From an uncultured Lactobacillus sp. (GTDB lineage Bacteria > Bacillota > Bacilli > Lactobacillales > Lactobacillaceae), in assembly GCA_937874185.1 (NCBI GenBank), contig CALNAK010000020.1:124001-188000 (forward strand): a DNA stretch of 64,000 nucleotides. The letters run 5' to 3'. The notes under the pieces were generated by a model. It saw nothing but the letters and a program-made list of their open reading frames with translations, had not been told where the DNA came from and did not search any database. Position 1 is the stretch's first letter. Each line of letters opens with the position of its first letter. This document shows positions 8,152 to 18,111 of the stretch, piece after piece. Both the position numbers and the translations under genes were made by a program.

Positions 8152-8763
8152 ATGTCAACAAGGGGAATGTTAATCGTTTTATCAGGCCCATCTGGAGTCG
8201 GTAAAGGAACTGTTAGAAAAGCAATGCTTAAGAATTCATCAATCAAGTTTGATTATTCTGTTTCAATGACCACTCGTCAGATGCGTCCTGGAGAAGTCGA
8301 CGGAGTCGATTACTATTTCCGAACAAATGAGGAATTTGAAGAAGAAATAAAAAACGGCGGAATGCTGGAATATGCTAAATATGTGGACCATTATTATGGA
8401 ACACCACTAAAGTATGTCAATCAAAAGCTTGATGCTGGAATTGATGTTCTATTAGAGATTGAAGTAAATGGTGCAATGCAAGTCCGTGAAAAGATGCCTG
8501 ATGGTGTGTTTTTATTCCTTACACCACCTGATTTGACTAGTTTAAGAGATCGTATTACACATCGTGGAACAGACGATGAAAAGACAATCGACAAGCGTAT
8601 GGAAAAAGCCAAAAAAGAAATTGAAATGATGACTAGCTATGACTATGCCGTTGTTAATGATAAAATACCTAATGCAGTTGAAAAAATTGAAGGTATAATT
8701 AGAAGTGAGCACTTGAGAGTGACACGTGTGATTGACCAATATAAAAAAATAATAGGAGATTAA
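8152..8763 (+). CDS. gmk: Guanylate kinase
   Basis: Gmk (203 aa) phosphorylates GMP to GDP with ATP. Seen: P-loop SGPSGVGKGT at about residues 10-19, the GMP-binding YSVSMTTRQMRPGEVDGVDYYF region in two parts, the EYAKYVDHYYGTP loop and the lid RITHRGTDDE. A Shine-Dalgarno AGGGAT lies about 10 nt upstream. It is followed after 6 nt by rpoZ, as in most Firmicutes. No convincing promoter was found between 7999 and 8151. Confidence 0.97.
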   Translation: MSTRGMLIVLSGPSGVGKGTVRKAMLKNSSIKFDYSVSMTTRQMRPGEVDGVDYYFRTNEEFEEEIKNGGMLEYAKYVDHYYGTPLKYVNQKLDAGIDVLLEIEVNGAMQVREKMPDGVFLFLTPPDLTSLRDRITHRGTDDEKTIDKRMEKAKKEIEMMTSYDYAVVNDKIPNAVEKIEGIIRSEHLRVTRVIDQYKKIIGD

Positions 8764-8769
8764 TAATTT

Positions 8770-9021
8770 ATGATTATTTATCCATCAATTGATAAACTTT
8801 TAGACCGAGTAGATTCTCGTTATTCATTAGCAGTTTTAGCTGCTAAAAGAGCTCACCAACTTGAAGATGGTGATATTGAACTTCTAAACAAGTACGAATC
8901 ACCAAGAACTGTTGGCCGTGCTTTTGAAGAAATTGCCGATGACAAGATTGAAATCGATCCTAAATCAATCCTTCTTGAAAAAGAAGCTGAAAAGATCGAA
9001 GAAGAGAAAAAAGAAGACTAA
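8770..9021 (+). CDS. rpoZ: RNA polymerase omega subunit
   Basis: Omega (83 aa) helps fold and assemble the beta-prime subunit. Conserved SIDKLLDRVDSRYSLAVLAA followed by KRAHQL and the helix SPRTVGRAFEEIADDKI identify it. The C-terminal tail is short and lysine/glutamate-rich. It forms a two-gene unit with gmk and ends before a terminator. Confidence 0.96.
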   Translation: MIIYPSIDKLLDRVDSRYSLAVLAAKRAHQLEDGDIELLNKYESPRTVGRAFEEIADDKIEIDPKSILLEKEAEKIEEEKKED

Positions 9022-9030
9022 TAAATTATT

Positions 9031-9066
9031 CCTTCACTGATTATTGAATTAGTGGGGGCTTTTTTA
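9031..9066 (+). terminator. Terminator after rpoZ
   Basis: CCTTCACTGATT (9031-9042) pairs with AATTAGTGGGGG (9047-9058), including several G-T wobbles, with a 4-nt loop and a run of T from 9060. It separates gmk-rpoZ from priA. Confidence 0.75.
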
Positions 9067-9096
9067 TTTTTAAATTTAATTATATAGGTGGTTTTT

Positions 9097-11505
9097 ATGT
9101 CAGTAGCAGAGATAATTGTAGATGTACCTACTATGCAAACAAACAGACCATTTGAATATTTGATACCAGATACGCTTGAAGATGTTGTTGTACCAGGAAT
9201 GCGAGTTGAAGTTCCCTTTGGCCGTGGAAAAAGGCAAATTCAGGGTTTTGTGATGAAAGTAAAAGATAGTAGTGACTTTCAAGGAAAGTTAAAACCAATT
9301 ACGCGTGTGATTGATTTGAAACCAGTTTTGTCACAGGAAATGCTGGACTTATCTTACTGGTTAGCCGATAGAACCTATTCATTTCAAATTTCGTGTTTAC
9401 AAACGATGCTTCCAAGTGTGATGCGAGCAAAATACAAACAGTTTGTTATAGCCATTGATGAATCTGACCCAGATGTTTTGGCTTTGTTTGCGGGTAAACC
9501 AACCTTTGAAATTACAAATCAATTGGATGATGAAACGATACGTCTAATTAATAAATTAAGAAAAAATAATAAAGTTGATATTCAGTATGTTGTGGAAAAC
9601 CAAGCAGTTCAGGTTAAGCGTCAGGCAATAACCACTGACTTGAATATTATTCAAATTCATGAAGCAAAAAGTAAGGTTCGTGCAAACGCTAAAGCACAAA
9701 TAAAATTATTGGATTTTTTGGCAGATCATTTGGATGAATTACCAGTTGAATTGAATGTTTTGCAAAAAGATTTTGGCATTTCACGTGCAGCAATTAAAAC
9801 TGCTGAGAAAAATAACTTACTCAAAATAACTGAAGTCACTAAATTACGTAAACCAGTTGGAATTAATCCCGAGAAAACGACTAAATTAGAGCTGACTGAA
9901 GAACAAAAAGTTGCGGTTGATCAAGTAAGTGCAGCAATCGACAATGAACAGTCACAGACTTTTCTAATTGAAGGTGTCACTGGTAGTGGTAAGACGGAGG
10001 TTTATTTACAGACGATTGATAAGGCTTTACAACAGGACAAGACCGCTTTGATGTTGGTGCCAGAAATTTCATTGACACCACAGATGGTTAATCGAGTTGT
10101 TGGTCGTTTTGGTGATCAAGTGGCTGTTCTTCACAGTGGTTTGTCGAGCGGCGAGCGTTACGATGAATGGACCAGAATTGAAAATCATGAAGTTAAAGTG
10201 GTCGTCGGCGCTAGAAGTGCAGTTTTTGCTCCATTAGATGATATCGGTTTAATTATTATTGATGAGGAGCATGAAGCTAGTTATAAACAAGATGATAATC
10301 CACGATACAATGCTCGTGATGTTGCTTTGTGGCGTGCTAAAGTCAATCATTGTCCAGTCGTTTTGGGAAGTGCCACACCATCACTTGAGTCCCGGGCTCG
10401 AGCTGAAAAGGGTGTTTACAAGTTAATCTGGATGAGAAAACGAATCAATAATCAGAATTTGCCACACGTTCATATTGTTGATATGCGTGATGCCGAGAAT
10501 TCAGCTGTTAAAGGTGACTTTTCTCCAGCCTTGAAAGAGGGACTGCAAACGACCTTGGATAGACATGAGCAGGCTATTGTTCTCTTAAATCGTCGTGGTT
10601 ATTCTTCATTTATGATGTGTCGTGAATGTGGATTTGTTTTGAAGTGTCCAAATTGCGATGTTTCGCTGACTTATCACAAAGATTTAGGTAAAATGAAGTG
10701 TCACTACTGTGGCCATGAAGAACCAGTTCCAAAGTTCTGTCCTAATTGTAAGAGTAACAAAATTGGTTTTTATGGTACCGGAACACAAAATATTGAACAA
10801 CAATTAAATGATTTGTTCCCAGAGGCAAGAGTTTTACGAATGGACGTTGATACGACTAGACGTAAGGGAGCTCACGCTAAGATTTTGCAAAAATTTGGTC
10901 AACACAAGGCTGATATTTTACTGGGAACACAAATGATTGCTAAAGGACTAGATTTTCCTGATGTAACGCTAGTTGGAGTTATTAACGCTGATACGACGCT
11001 GAGTCTAGCTGATTTTCGTGCCAGTGAACGAACTTTCCAATTGTTAACACAAGTTAGTGGACGTGCCGGACGTGCTGAAAAGACTGGTCATGTAGTGATT
11101 CAGACATATAATCCTGATCACTATGCGATTAAGGATGCTGCCAAACAAGACTATGAAACATTTTTTAAACAAGAAATGTATATTAGACATCAATCAAACT
11201 ACACGCCATATTACTTCACAACGCTAATTAGTGTAGCTAACAAGGATGAGGGTCAAACTTTGAAACAAAGTTATTGGCTAAAAAAACAGCTACAAACCTC
11301 ATTGTCTGGGGATGCTATCTTGTTGGGTCCAAGTCCAACGATGATTTCGCGTAAACAAAACAAATATTATTATCAAATTATTGTAAAATATAAGAATGAA
11401 CCGAAATTGCATCAAAAGTTATTAGAAATTCTAAATGAGACACAAGCTGATGCTAAAAAAGGATTTACAATTGCGATTGATAACGAACCGCAACATATTG
11501 ATTAA
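9097..11505 (+). CDS. priA: Primosomal protein N' (replication restart helicase PriA)
   Basis: PriA (802 aa) recognises stalled forks and reloads the replicative helicase. The N-terminal 3'-DNA-binding domain starts VDVPTMQTNRPFEYLIPD. The helicase core has Walker A GVTGSGKTE near residue 293 and Walker B DEEH near 389. The zinc module contains eight cysteines from about 508 (CRECGFVLKCPNC ... CHYCG ... CPNC). GRAGR is motif VI. ATG 9097 with AGGTGG upstream is preferred to the GTG three codons earlier, which lies within that Shine-Dalgarno. Confidence 0.97.
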   Translation: MSVAEIIVDVPTMQTNRPFEYLIPDTLEDVVVPGMRVEVPFGRGKRQIQGFVMKVKDSSDFQGKLKPITRVIDLKPVLSQEMLDLSYWLADRTYSFQISCLQTMLPSVMRAKYKQFVIAIDESDPDVLALFAGKPTFEITNQLDDETIRLINKLRKNNKVDIQYVVENQAVQVKRQAITTDLNIIQIHEAKSKVRANAKAQIKLLDFLADHLDELPVELNVLQKDFGISRAAIKTAEKNNLLKITEVTKLRKPVGINPEKTTKLELTEEQKVAVDQVSAAIDNEQSQTFLIEGVTGSGKTEVYLQTIDKALQQDKTALMLVPEISLTPQMVNRVVGRFGDQVAVLHSGLSSGERYDEWTRIENHEVKVVVGARSAVFAPLDDIGLIIIDEEHEASYKQDDNPRYNARDVALWRAKVNHCPVVLGSATPSLESRARAEKGVYKLIWMRKRINNQNLPHVHIVDMRDAENSAVKGDFSPALKEGLQTTLDRHEQAIVLLNRRGYSSFMMCRECGFVLKCPNCDVSLTYHKDLGKMKCHYCGHEEPVPKFCPNCKSNKIGFYGTGTQNIEQQLNDLFPEARVLRMDVDTTRRKGAHAKILQKFGQHKADILLGTQMIAKGLDFPDVTLVGVINADTTLSLADFRASERTFQLLTQVSGRAGRAEKTGHVVIQTYNPDHYAIKDAAKQDYETFFKQEMYIRHQSNYTPYYFTTLISVANKDEGQTLKQSYWLKKQLQTSLSGDAILLGPSPTMISRKQNKYYYQIIVKYKNEPKLHQKLLEILNETQADAKKGFTIAIDNEPQHID

Positions 11506-11519
11506 GTGAGGGTGAGTTA

Positions 11520-12467
11520 ATGACAAAAGTTATATTTTTAGGAACACCAGAATTTTCAGCGACAGTAATGAGAGGACTTTTAAAAGAAGGTTACGATATT
11601 ATTGCTGCAGTAACACAACCAGATAAGCCAGTTGGACGTAAACAAAAATTACAAGAGAGTCCAGTTAAGGTTATTGCTCAAGAAGAAAATATTAAATTGT
11701 ATCAACCAGTTAAATTGCCAGGTAGTCCTGAAGTTGAAGAGTTGAAGGCGCTAAATGCCGATTTAATTATCACTGCAGCTTATGGACAATTTTTACCAAC
11801 TTCATTCTTGAACTCAGCTAAAGTGGCTGCTATCAATGTCCACGGATCATTACTTCCTAAGTATCGTGGTGGTGCGCCAATTCAATGGTCACTATTAAAC
11901 GGTGATAAAGAAACCGGTATTACTATCATGTATATGGTTAAGGGAATGGATGCTGGAGATATTATTAGTCAAGCTAAATTAGCTATTGAACCAGAAGACG
12001 ATAACGGTAGTTTGTTTGAAAAATTGGCAATCATCGGTCGTGATTTGTTGCTGAAGACGATTCCTAATATTTTGAGTGGTGACATTAAGCCCATTGCTCA
12101 AGATCCAGACAAAGTCGTTTTCTCACCTAATATCTCTAAAGATGAAGAACACCTTGATTTTACGAAGTCAGCAGAACAAGTTTTCAATCAAGTTAGATCC
12201 TTGAGCCCTGAACCAGGTGCTTGGATGATGCTTGATGGTCAAAGAACCAAATTGTATAAGACAGAAGTTTTAACAGTCGATAGTGAGCAAGCTGTGGGAA
12301 CAGTTTACGATTTAGGTAAGAAGAAATTAGTTATCGTAGCAGGGGATGGCCAAGGAGTTTCAATCAAAAAGATTCAACCAGCCGGTAAAAAAATGATGGA
12401 TATTGCCAACTATATGAATGGTTTAGGCAAGAATCTAAAAAAAGGACAACAAGTAATCAATGAATAA
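11520..12467 (+). CDS. fmt: Methionyl-tRNA formyltransferase
   Basis: Fmt (315 aa) formylates initiator Met-tRNA using 10-formyl-THF. The N-terminal Rossmann domain opens KVIFLGTPEFSATVMRGLL. The active-site motif NVHGSLLPKYRGGAPIQW contains the catalytic Asn and His, with the Asp further on in KGMDAGDI. The C-terminal OB domain binds the tRNA. It shares 8 bp with rsmB, and the priA-fmt-rsmB order is standard. Confidence 0.97.
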   Translation: MTKVIFLGTPEFSATVMRGLLKEGYDIIAAVTQPDKPVGRKQKLQESPVKVIAQEENIKLYQPVKLPGSPEVEELKALNADLIITAAYGQFLPTSFLNSAKVAAINVHGSLLPKYRGGAPIQWSLLNGDKETGITIMYMVKGMDAGDIISQAKLAIEPEDDNGSLFEKLAIIGRDLLLKTIPNILSGDIKPIAQDPDKVVFSPNISKDEEHLDFTKSAEQVFNQVRSLSPEPGAWMMLDGQRTKLYKTEVLTVDSEQAVGTVYDLGKKKLVIVAGDGQGVSIKKIQPAGKKMMDIANYMNGLGKNLKKGQQVINE

Positions 12468-13788
12468 TAATCCACGAGCACTAGCCTTAGAGATTTTGGC
12501 AAAAGTATTTGAAAAGAAAGCATATTCAAATATTGAAATTAATAATATTTTAAAAAATTCCGATATGTCAGACGCAGATAGTCGTTTGATGACTAATATT
12601 GTTTATGGTGTAATTCAACATAAATATGTTTTGGAATATCAATTGGAACCTTATTTGAAGGATAAGAAAGTTGCATATTGGATTCACATTCTTCTAATGA
12701 CAGCCATTTATCAATTACAATATTTGGACAAAGTTCCAGCTCATGCGATTTTGAACGAATCAACTGAAATTGCTAAACAAAAAACTAACCAAGGCGCTGC
12801 TAATTTAGTTAATGCCGTTATGAGAAATTATCAACGTCATGGCGAAAGAAAGTTGCCTGAGGGTAATTCAGCTGCCAACCTAAGTCTTCGTTACAGTGTT
12901 CCTCGCTGGATGGTTGATTTATTTATTGACCAACAAGGTATGGATCAAACTAAGAACATTTTGAGATCGATTAACCAACCTTCACACATTTCAATTCGTG
13001 TGAATACTAACAAAACAACTGTTGAAGATTTGAAAAATTCTTTGGATGAGCAAGGATTCGACGTTCATGCAAGTAAAGTTTCTTCAGTTGGATTGATTTG
13101 TAAGAGTGGTAACTTAGTTAATACTCAAGAATTCAAAGACGGTTTGTATACAATTCAAGATGAGAGTTCAATGCTTGTTGCACCAGCTTTGGATGTTCAA
13201 CCTGATAGTAAAGTTTTGGATGCTTGTGCTGCCCCTGGTGGTAAGACAACTCATATTGCTAGCTACTTAAAGAGTGGTGAAGGTGAAGTTACTGCCTTAG
13301 ATATCCATAAACATAAGACAAAGTTAGTTCTTGAAAATGGTCAACGTATGGGATATAGCGATATTATTAGCACAGGTGCTATGGATGCTCGTAATGCTAA
13401 AGATGTTCTCAATACAAAATTTGATCGTATTTTAGTTGATGCACCTTGTTCTGGATTAGGTTTGATCAGAAGAAAACCAGAGTTAAGATATTTCCGTAAG
13501 GAAGAAGATTTGCAAAACTTACAAAAAATTCAACTACAGATCCTCGACAGTATGGTTGATTTACTAGAAGTAAACGGTAAGTTAGTTTTCAGTACTTGTA
13601 CTTTTGACGATGAAGAAAATGAATTAGTTGTAAAGAAATTCCTCGACAAACATTTGAACTTTGATTTGATTCCTGTAAAACATGAAGCTGCAATGGATAA
13701 TTCAATTAGTCATGGTATGTTAAAAGTTTTACCTAGTGATTACTTTACAGATGGTTTCTTCATAGCTGCTTTCGTTAAGAAAAATTAA
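12460..13788 (+). CDS. rsmB: 16S rRNA (cytosine-967-C5) methyltransferase
   Basis: RsmB (442 aa) has an N-terminal NusB-like RNA-binding domain (residues about 5-130, with NIVYGVIQHKYVLEYQLEPYL and AILNESTEIA) joined to a SAM methyltransferase. Motif I is DACAAPGGKTTHIASYL; motif IV is DAPCSGLGLIRRKPE and motif VI is FSTCTFDDEENE, which supply the two cysteines used in m5C chemistry. It methylates C967-equivalent of 16S rRNA. Confidence 0.96.
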   Translation: MNNNPRALALEILAKVFEKKAYSNIEINNILKNSDMSDADSRLMTNIVYGVIQHKYVLEYQLEPYLKDKKVAYWIHILLMTAIYQLQYLDKVPAHAILNESTEIAKQKTNQGAANLVNAVMRNYQRHGERKLPEGNSAANLSLRYSVPRWMVDLFIDQQGMDQTKNILRSINQPSHISIRVNTNKTTVEDLKNSLDEQGFDVHASKVSSVGLICKSGNLVNTQEFKDGLYTIQDESSMLVAPALDVQPDSKVLDACAAPGGKTTHIASYLKSGEGEVTALDIHKHKTKLVLENGQRMGYSDIISTGAMDARNAKDVLNTKFDRILVDAPCSGLGLIRRKPELRYFRKEEDLQNLQKIQLQILDSMVDLLEVNGKLVFSTCTFDDEENELVVKKFLDKHLNFDLIPVKHEAAMDNSISHGMLKVLPSDYFTDGFFIAAFVKKN

Positions 13789-13804
13789 AGAGGTAATGAG
13801 ACTG

Positions 13805-14551
13805 ATGGAGTATGCGTTATTAACTGATGTTGGAAAACTCAGAGAAAACAATCAAGATTACGTCAACGTTTTTAAAAATAAAAAAGATATTGTGTTCGGG
13901 ATTGTTGCTGATGGAATGGGCGGACACCGTGGTGGTGATGTTGCTTCGGATATGGCCGTTTCTCATTTAGGACACAATTTTGAAGAGTCAGAAGTTGATG
14001 ATATTGCTGAACTTCGTGAATGGATAATTCGTGAATTAAGCAAAGAAAATGACCGAATTGTTTCGGTCTCCAATCAATTTGATGATTTAAATGGAATGGG
14101 TACAACAATGGTCGGAGTTTTCTTCATAAAGGGGAAAATGATGGTCGTTAATGTTGGCGATTCAAGATGCTATATTTATACGGATGATGAATTGAAACAA
14201 TTAAGTGTTGATCATTCATTAGTTCATGAATTACTTGAAACTGGTCAAATCAGTCCGGAAGAGGCTGAGAACCATCCACAGAAAAATATCATTACTCAAA
14301 CATTGGGCGTTTCACAAACTGTGCAACCTCGAGTAAAGAATTTTGATTTAGTTGATAATTCTATTATTCTGCTATGTTCAGATGGTTTGACTAATATGGT
14401 TCCAGAAAATGAAATAAAGGATATTTTGTCAAAAAAGATGAGTCTTGAAACTAAATGTCACATCTTGATCGACAAAGCCAATGCTGCTGGGGGAAGAGAT
14501 AATATTACCGCCTTGCTCTTTTCCACTAAGGATAACGGAGGTAAGCATTAG
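13805..14551 (+). CDS. stp: PP2C-type serine/threonine protein phosphatase
   Basis: This 248-aa PPM phosphatase reverses phosphorylation by the adjacent kinase. Metal-binding motifs are visible: LLTDVGKLRENNQDYV, VADGMGGHRGGDVAS, GTTMVG, VNVGDSRCYIY, and the C-terminal CSDGLTNMV and GGRDNITAL. Start choice: ATG 13796 is only 3 nt from the GAGG Shine-Dalgarno, whereas ATG 13805 is 11 nt away and starts MEYALLTD like the family, so I prefer the latter with reservation. It abuts prkC without a gap. Confidence 0.95.
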   Translation: MEYALLTDVGKLRENNQDYVNVFKNKKDIVFGIVADGMGGHRGGDVASDMAVSHLGHNFEESEVDDIAELREWIIRELSKENDRIVSVSNQFDDLNGMGTTMVGVFFIKGKMMVVNVGDSRCYIYTDDELKQLSVDHSLVHELLETGQISPEEAENHPQKNIITQTLGVSQTVQPRVKNFDLVDNSIILLCSDGLTNMVPENEIKDILSKKMSLETKCHILIDKANAAGGRDNITALLFSTKDNGGKH

Positions 14552-16531
14552 ATGGAGAAAGGTTACCTAGTAGGTGGTCGTTATGAGATCCTAGGTACAC
14601 TTGGTGAAGGCGGAATGGCCAATGTTTATTTGGCCAATGACACACTTTTAAATCGTAAGGTCGCTGTTAAAGCACTACGATTTGATCTTCAAGATGATGA
14701 ATCTGTAAAAAGAAGATTTGGGCGTGAAGCCAAGGCTACTAGTGGTCTCTCCAATCCAAATATCGTTAATGTACTTGATGTTGGTAATGATGACGGGGTT
14801 CAATATATTGTTATTGAATACGTTGATGGTCCTAATTTAAAGAAATACATTAGGACACATTTCCCAATTCCATATCATGAAGTTGTCGATATTATGAAAC
14901 AAATCTGTATGGCAGTCGCTGATGCACACGAACATGGAATTATCCATCGTGATCTGAAACCAGAAAATATTTTGGTCGATGAAGCAAAAGATCCGATTCA
15001 AGTTAAGGTTTCGGATTTCGGAATTGCTCTCGCATTGAGTGAACGTTCGATTACCAGAACTAATTCTTTGTTGGGGTCAGTACATTACATGTCACCTGAA
15101 CAAATCAAGGGACGTTCTGCCACAGTTTTGTCGGATATTTATGCCTTAGGAATCATTTTGTTTGAGTTATTGACAAAACATGTGCCTTTCACCGGTGATA
15201 CAGCCGTGACGGTTGCTCTGAAGCATTCTAAGGAAGAAATGCCGGATCTACGTAAGATTGACCCTAATATTCCGCAGCCACTTGAGAACGCCGTTTTGAA
15301 AGCAACAGCGAAGGACCCAGATCAACGCTATCAATCAGTTAGAGAGATGTGTGATGATCTGAATACTTGTCTGATGCCGGAACGTGCCAAAGAACCTAAG
15401 TTCATACCGACACCAATAAACAATTTAGAAGAAACAAGAGTTATGGAGCCGTTAAACGATACAAGTGATGATGACGCTCCAACAACTCCTAAACACGCTG
15501 CCAAGAGGAAAATTAGTAAGAAACGTAAGATTCTTTTGTGGGCGTCAATCGTGCCATTAGCTTTGGTTTTGTTCTTGATTGCTATGGTTATTAAGAGCAA
15601 CCAAGAAACGACCGTACCTGATTTATATAATTTGACGGTTAAACAGGCTAATGTCATGCTGAAAAGTTCTAATTTGCAAGTTGGGGATGTTACCAAAGAA
15701 AATGACGATGACGTAGATGCTGGTCATGTGATTAAATCAATTCCCGCAAAAGGATTGAAATTAAAAAATAGCGCCAAGGTTAATTTAGTTGTTAGCCTCG
15801 GAGCTACCTATTACAAGATGCCAAAATTGATTGGTAAACAATATGAAGATGTTTCAGATAATCTAAAGAAACGTGGTTTCAAAGTTAAACTTGCCTATAA
15901 GGCAACAAATGAATATCAAGTTGGGACAATTCTAAGTCAGAGTATTCCTAGCGGTAGAAAAGTTGTAACAAAGAATAAATCACTAACATTGACCTTGGCA
16001 AAAGTTAAAAATGTGAAACCAAAGATGGTCAAGGTTCGTGATTTAGATGGATATAACTTAAAGAGTATTCAAGATTATGCGAGCGAAGCAGGATTAACAT
16101 TAGATGTATCTGAGCAATATTCAGATAATATTGAAGAGGGACTTTTGATTAGTCAAAGTCCAACTGCCAATAGTACAATCAACAAAGGTGGCACATTGTC
16201 AGTTGTCATTTCTAAAGGTAAAGATCCTGATAAGACAACAACTAGTGATAAAGATAGTGAAAACAGCAGTAGTAATAATAGCAGTGATAGTTCTTCATCA
16301 ACAAACGCTGTGACAAAGGATATTACTATTCCTTACGATTCTGGTGGAAATAACAACATTACAATTTATATTTCCGACGCAACACACAGTATCAGCACAG
16401 TTTATAAGACGATGACAATTACAGCAGATACACCAGTAACATTGAGTTTTAATCTAAAAGATGGACAAACTGGATCATACATTGTCGAACGTGATAATAA
16501 GACCGTTCTTGGTGGTTCAGTAAATGGGTGA
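14552..16531 (+). CDS. prkC: PASTA-domain serine/threonine protein kinase (PrkC/Stk)
   Basis: This membrane Hanks-type kinase (659 aa) senses cell-wall fragments and tunes division and peptidoglycan synthesis. The cytosolic kinase domain is at 11-275: GEGGMANVY, Lys40, HRDLKPEN with Asp134, DFG at 155-157, and activation loop SITRTNS. A charged juxtamembrane stretch precedes one TM helix (about 327-347). Three PASTA repeats follow (about 352-420, 421-488, 489-560). A Ser/Asn-rich linker leads to a roughly 75-residue extracellular C-terminal domain of unknown role. The start ATG follows the stp stop directly. Confidence 0.96.
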   Translation: MEKGYLVGGRYEILGTLGEGGMANVYLANDTLLNRKVAVKALRFDLQDDESVKRRFGREAKATSGLSNPNIVNVLDVGNDDGVQYIVIEYVDGPNLKKYIRTHFPIPYHEVVDIMKQICMAVADAHEHGIIHRDLKPENILVDEAKDPIQVKVSDFGIALALSERSITRTNSLLGSVHYMSPEQIKGRSATVLSDIYALGIILFELLTKHVPFTGDTAVTVALKHSKEEMPDLRKIDPNIPQPLENAVLKATAKDPDQRYQSVREMCDDLNTCLMPERAKEPKFIPTPINNLEETRVMEPLNDTSDDDAPTTPKHAAKRKISKKRKILLWASIVPLALVLFLIAMVIKSNQETTVPDLYNLTVKQANVMLKSSNLQVGDVTKENDDDVDAGHVIKSIPAKGLKLKNSAKVNLVVSLGATYYKMPKLIGKQYEDVSDNLKKRGFKVKLAYKATNEYQVGTILSQSIPSGRKVVTKNKSLTLTLAKVKNVKPKMVKVRDLDGYNLKSIQDYASEAGLTLDVSEQYSDNIEEGLLISQSPTANSTINKGGTLSVVISKGKDPDKTTTSDKDSENSSSNNSSDSSSSTNAVTKDITIPYDSGGNNNITIYISDATHSISTVYKTMTITADTPVTLSFNLKDGQTGSYIVERDNKTVLGGSVNG

Positions 16532-16534
16532 TGT

Positions 16535-17425
16535 ATGGAAAAAACAGGAAGAATTATAAAATCAATTAGTGGATTTTATGATGTATTGGATGATGAAAGT
16601 AAAGAACTAATTAGAACTAGAGCTCGTGGGAATTTTCGTAAACGTAAGATTAAGCCATTAGTTGGGGATAAAGTTACTTTTGATGCGACTGGTGATTTAG
16701 GTTATATTTTGGAAATATTACCACGTGAAAATAGTTTAGTTCGTCCACCAATTGCTAATGTTAATCAAGCAATTGTGGTTACTTCAGCAGCTGAACCTAA
16801 TTTTTCAAGTAACTTGCTAGATAAGATTTTGATCAATATCGAACATAATGATATCGAACCATTGATCTATTTGACTAAGTCCGATTTGTTAAGTGAAGAT
16901 AAGTATGTGGAACTCAAACAAGCTTTGTCTGGTTATCATGATGCTGGTTATCAAGTTTTTGATGATCAGGATAGTTATAACGATGATCAGGTTGCTAGGT
17001 TAGAGGCAACATTTGCTGATAAAATCACTGTTTTTACTGGTCAATCTGGTGCCGGTAAGTCAACTTTACTAAATCATATTGATACGGAATTGGGACTTGC
17101 TACAGCCGCTATCTCACAGACATTAAATCGTGGGAAACATACGACTAGACAAGTTTCACTGTTCGATATATCGGGTGGCTTGGTAGCTGATACTCCAGGA
17201 TTTTCATCAATTGATTTGATGGATGTCACACCGGAAGAATTACCAACTTTATTTCCTGAATTTCTTAAATATAGCGGTGAATGTCAATTCAGAGGTTGCC
17301 GTCATGTTAATGAACCAGGCTGTGAAGTGAAACAGAAACTTGCTGAGGGAAAGGTAATGAAGAGTCGTTATGATAATTACCTTTACTTTTTAAACGAAAT
17401 AAATTCATACAAAAAGAGATATTGA
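16535..17425 (+). CDS. rsgA: Ribosome biogenesis GTPase RsgA (YloQ)
   Basis: RsgA (296 aa) is a circularly permuted GTPase that checks late 30S maturation. The N-terminal OB domain ends about residue 70. G4 (LTKSD, 113-117) precedes G1 (GQSGAGKS, 169-176) and G3 (DTPGF, near 219), the hallmark of permutation. The C-terminal zinc knuckle has Cys250, Cys255, His257 and Cys263. It lies downstream of the kinase and 14 nt before rpe, the usual order. Confidence 0.96.
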   Translation: MEKTGRIIKSISGFYDVLDDESKELIRTRARGNFRKRKIKPLVGDKVTFDATGDLGYILEILPRENSLVRPPIANVNQAIVVTSAAEPNFSSNLLDKILINIEHNDIEPLIYLTKSDLLSEDKYVELKQALSGYHDAGYQVFDDQDSYNDDQVARLEATFADKITVFTGQSGAGKSTLLNHIDTELGLATAAISQTLNRGKHTTRQVSLFDISGGLVADTPGFSSIDLMDVTPEELPTLFPEFLKYSGECQFRGCRHVNEPGCEVKQKLAEGKVMKSRYDNYLYFLNEINSYKKRY

Positions 17426-17439
17426 GGAGTTGATTATAA

Positions 17440-18111
17440 ATGACAGTAAAAATTGCACCTTCAATTTTGTCTGCAGATATTATGAACCTAGAACGTGATG
17501 TTAAATTAGCCGAAGAAGCAGGGGCTGATGTCTTCCATATTGATATTATGGATGGTCACTTTGTACCAAACATGTCTTTTAGTCCAAGTGTAGTAGAGGG
17601 TATGCGTAGAGTTACCGACAAGCCACTTGACGTCCATATGATGATTGATAATCCTGACAAGTATATTAAACCGATTGTTGACGCAGGTGCCGACACAGTT
17701 TTAGTACATGCTGAGAGTACTCAACATATTTATCGTTCAATCGACCTTATCAAGAGTTTAGGTGCTAAAGCTGGGGTTGTTGTTAATCCTGGTACACCTT
17801 TGGAAACTGTTAAAGAATTATTCCCAGTCATTGACCAAATTTTGGTTATGACAGTTAACCCTGGTTTTGGTGGTCAGAAATTTATTCCAGGAATGATCAA
17901 GAAGATTCAACGTTTGGATCAACTACGTCAAACTGCTGCTGACGATAATTTCCAAATTGAAGTTGATGGAGGAATCAACGCTGACACAATTTCAAAGTGT
18001 TCTAAAGCTGGAGCCGATATTTTTGTAGCGGGTTCTTATCTATTTGGACAAGATGACCTTAAAGGTCGAATCGATGATTTAAGATCATTGGCGGTCAATG
18101 CTGAACAATGA
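17440..18111 (+). CDS. rpe: Ribulose-phosphate 3-epimerase
   Basis: Rpe (223 aa) interconverts ribulose-5-P and xylulose-5-P in the pentose phosphate/phosphoketolase route. The TIM-barrel signatures are clear: KIAPSILSADIMNLERDV, FHIDIMDGHFVPNMSF, LDVHMMI, VMTVNPGFGGQKFIPGM and IEVDGGINADT, which hold the metal-binding His and Asp residues. It has good AGGAG spacing and overlaps thiN by 4 bp. Confidence 0.97.
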   Translation: MTVKIAPSILSADIMNLERDVKLAEEAGADVFHIDIMDGHFVPNMSFSPSVVEGMRRVTDKPLDVHMMIDNPDKYIKPIVDAGADTVLVHAESTQHIYRSIDLIKSLGAKAGVVVNPGTPLETVKELFPVIDQILVMTVNPGFGGQKFIPGMIKKIQRLDQLRQTAADDNFQIEVDGGINADTISKCSKAGADIFVAGSYLFGQDDLKGRIDDLRSLAVNAEQ

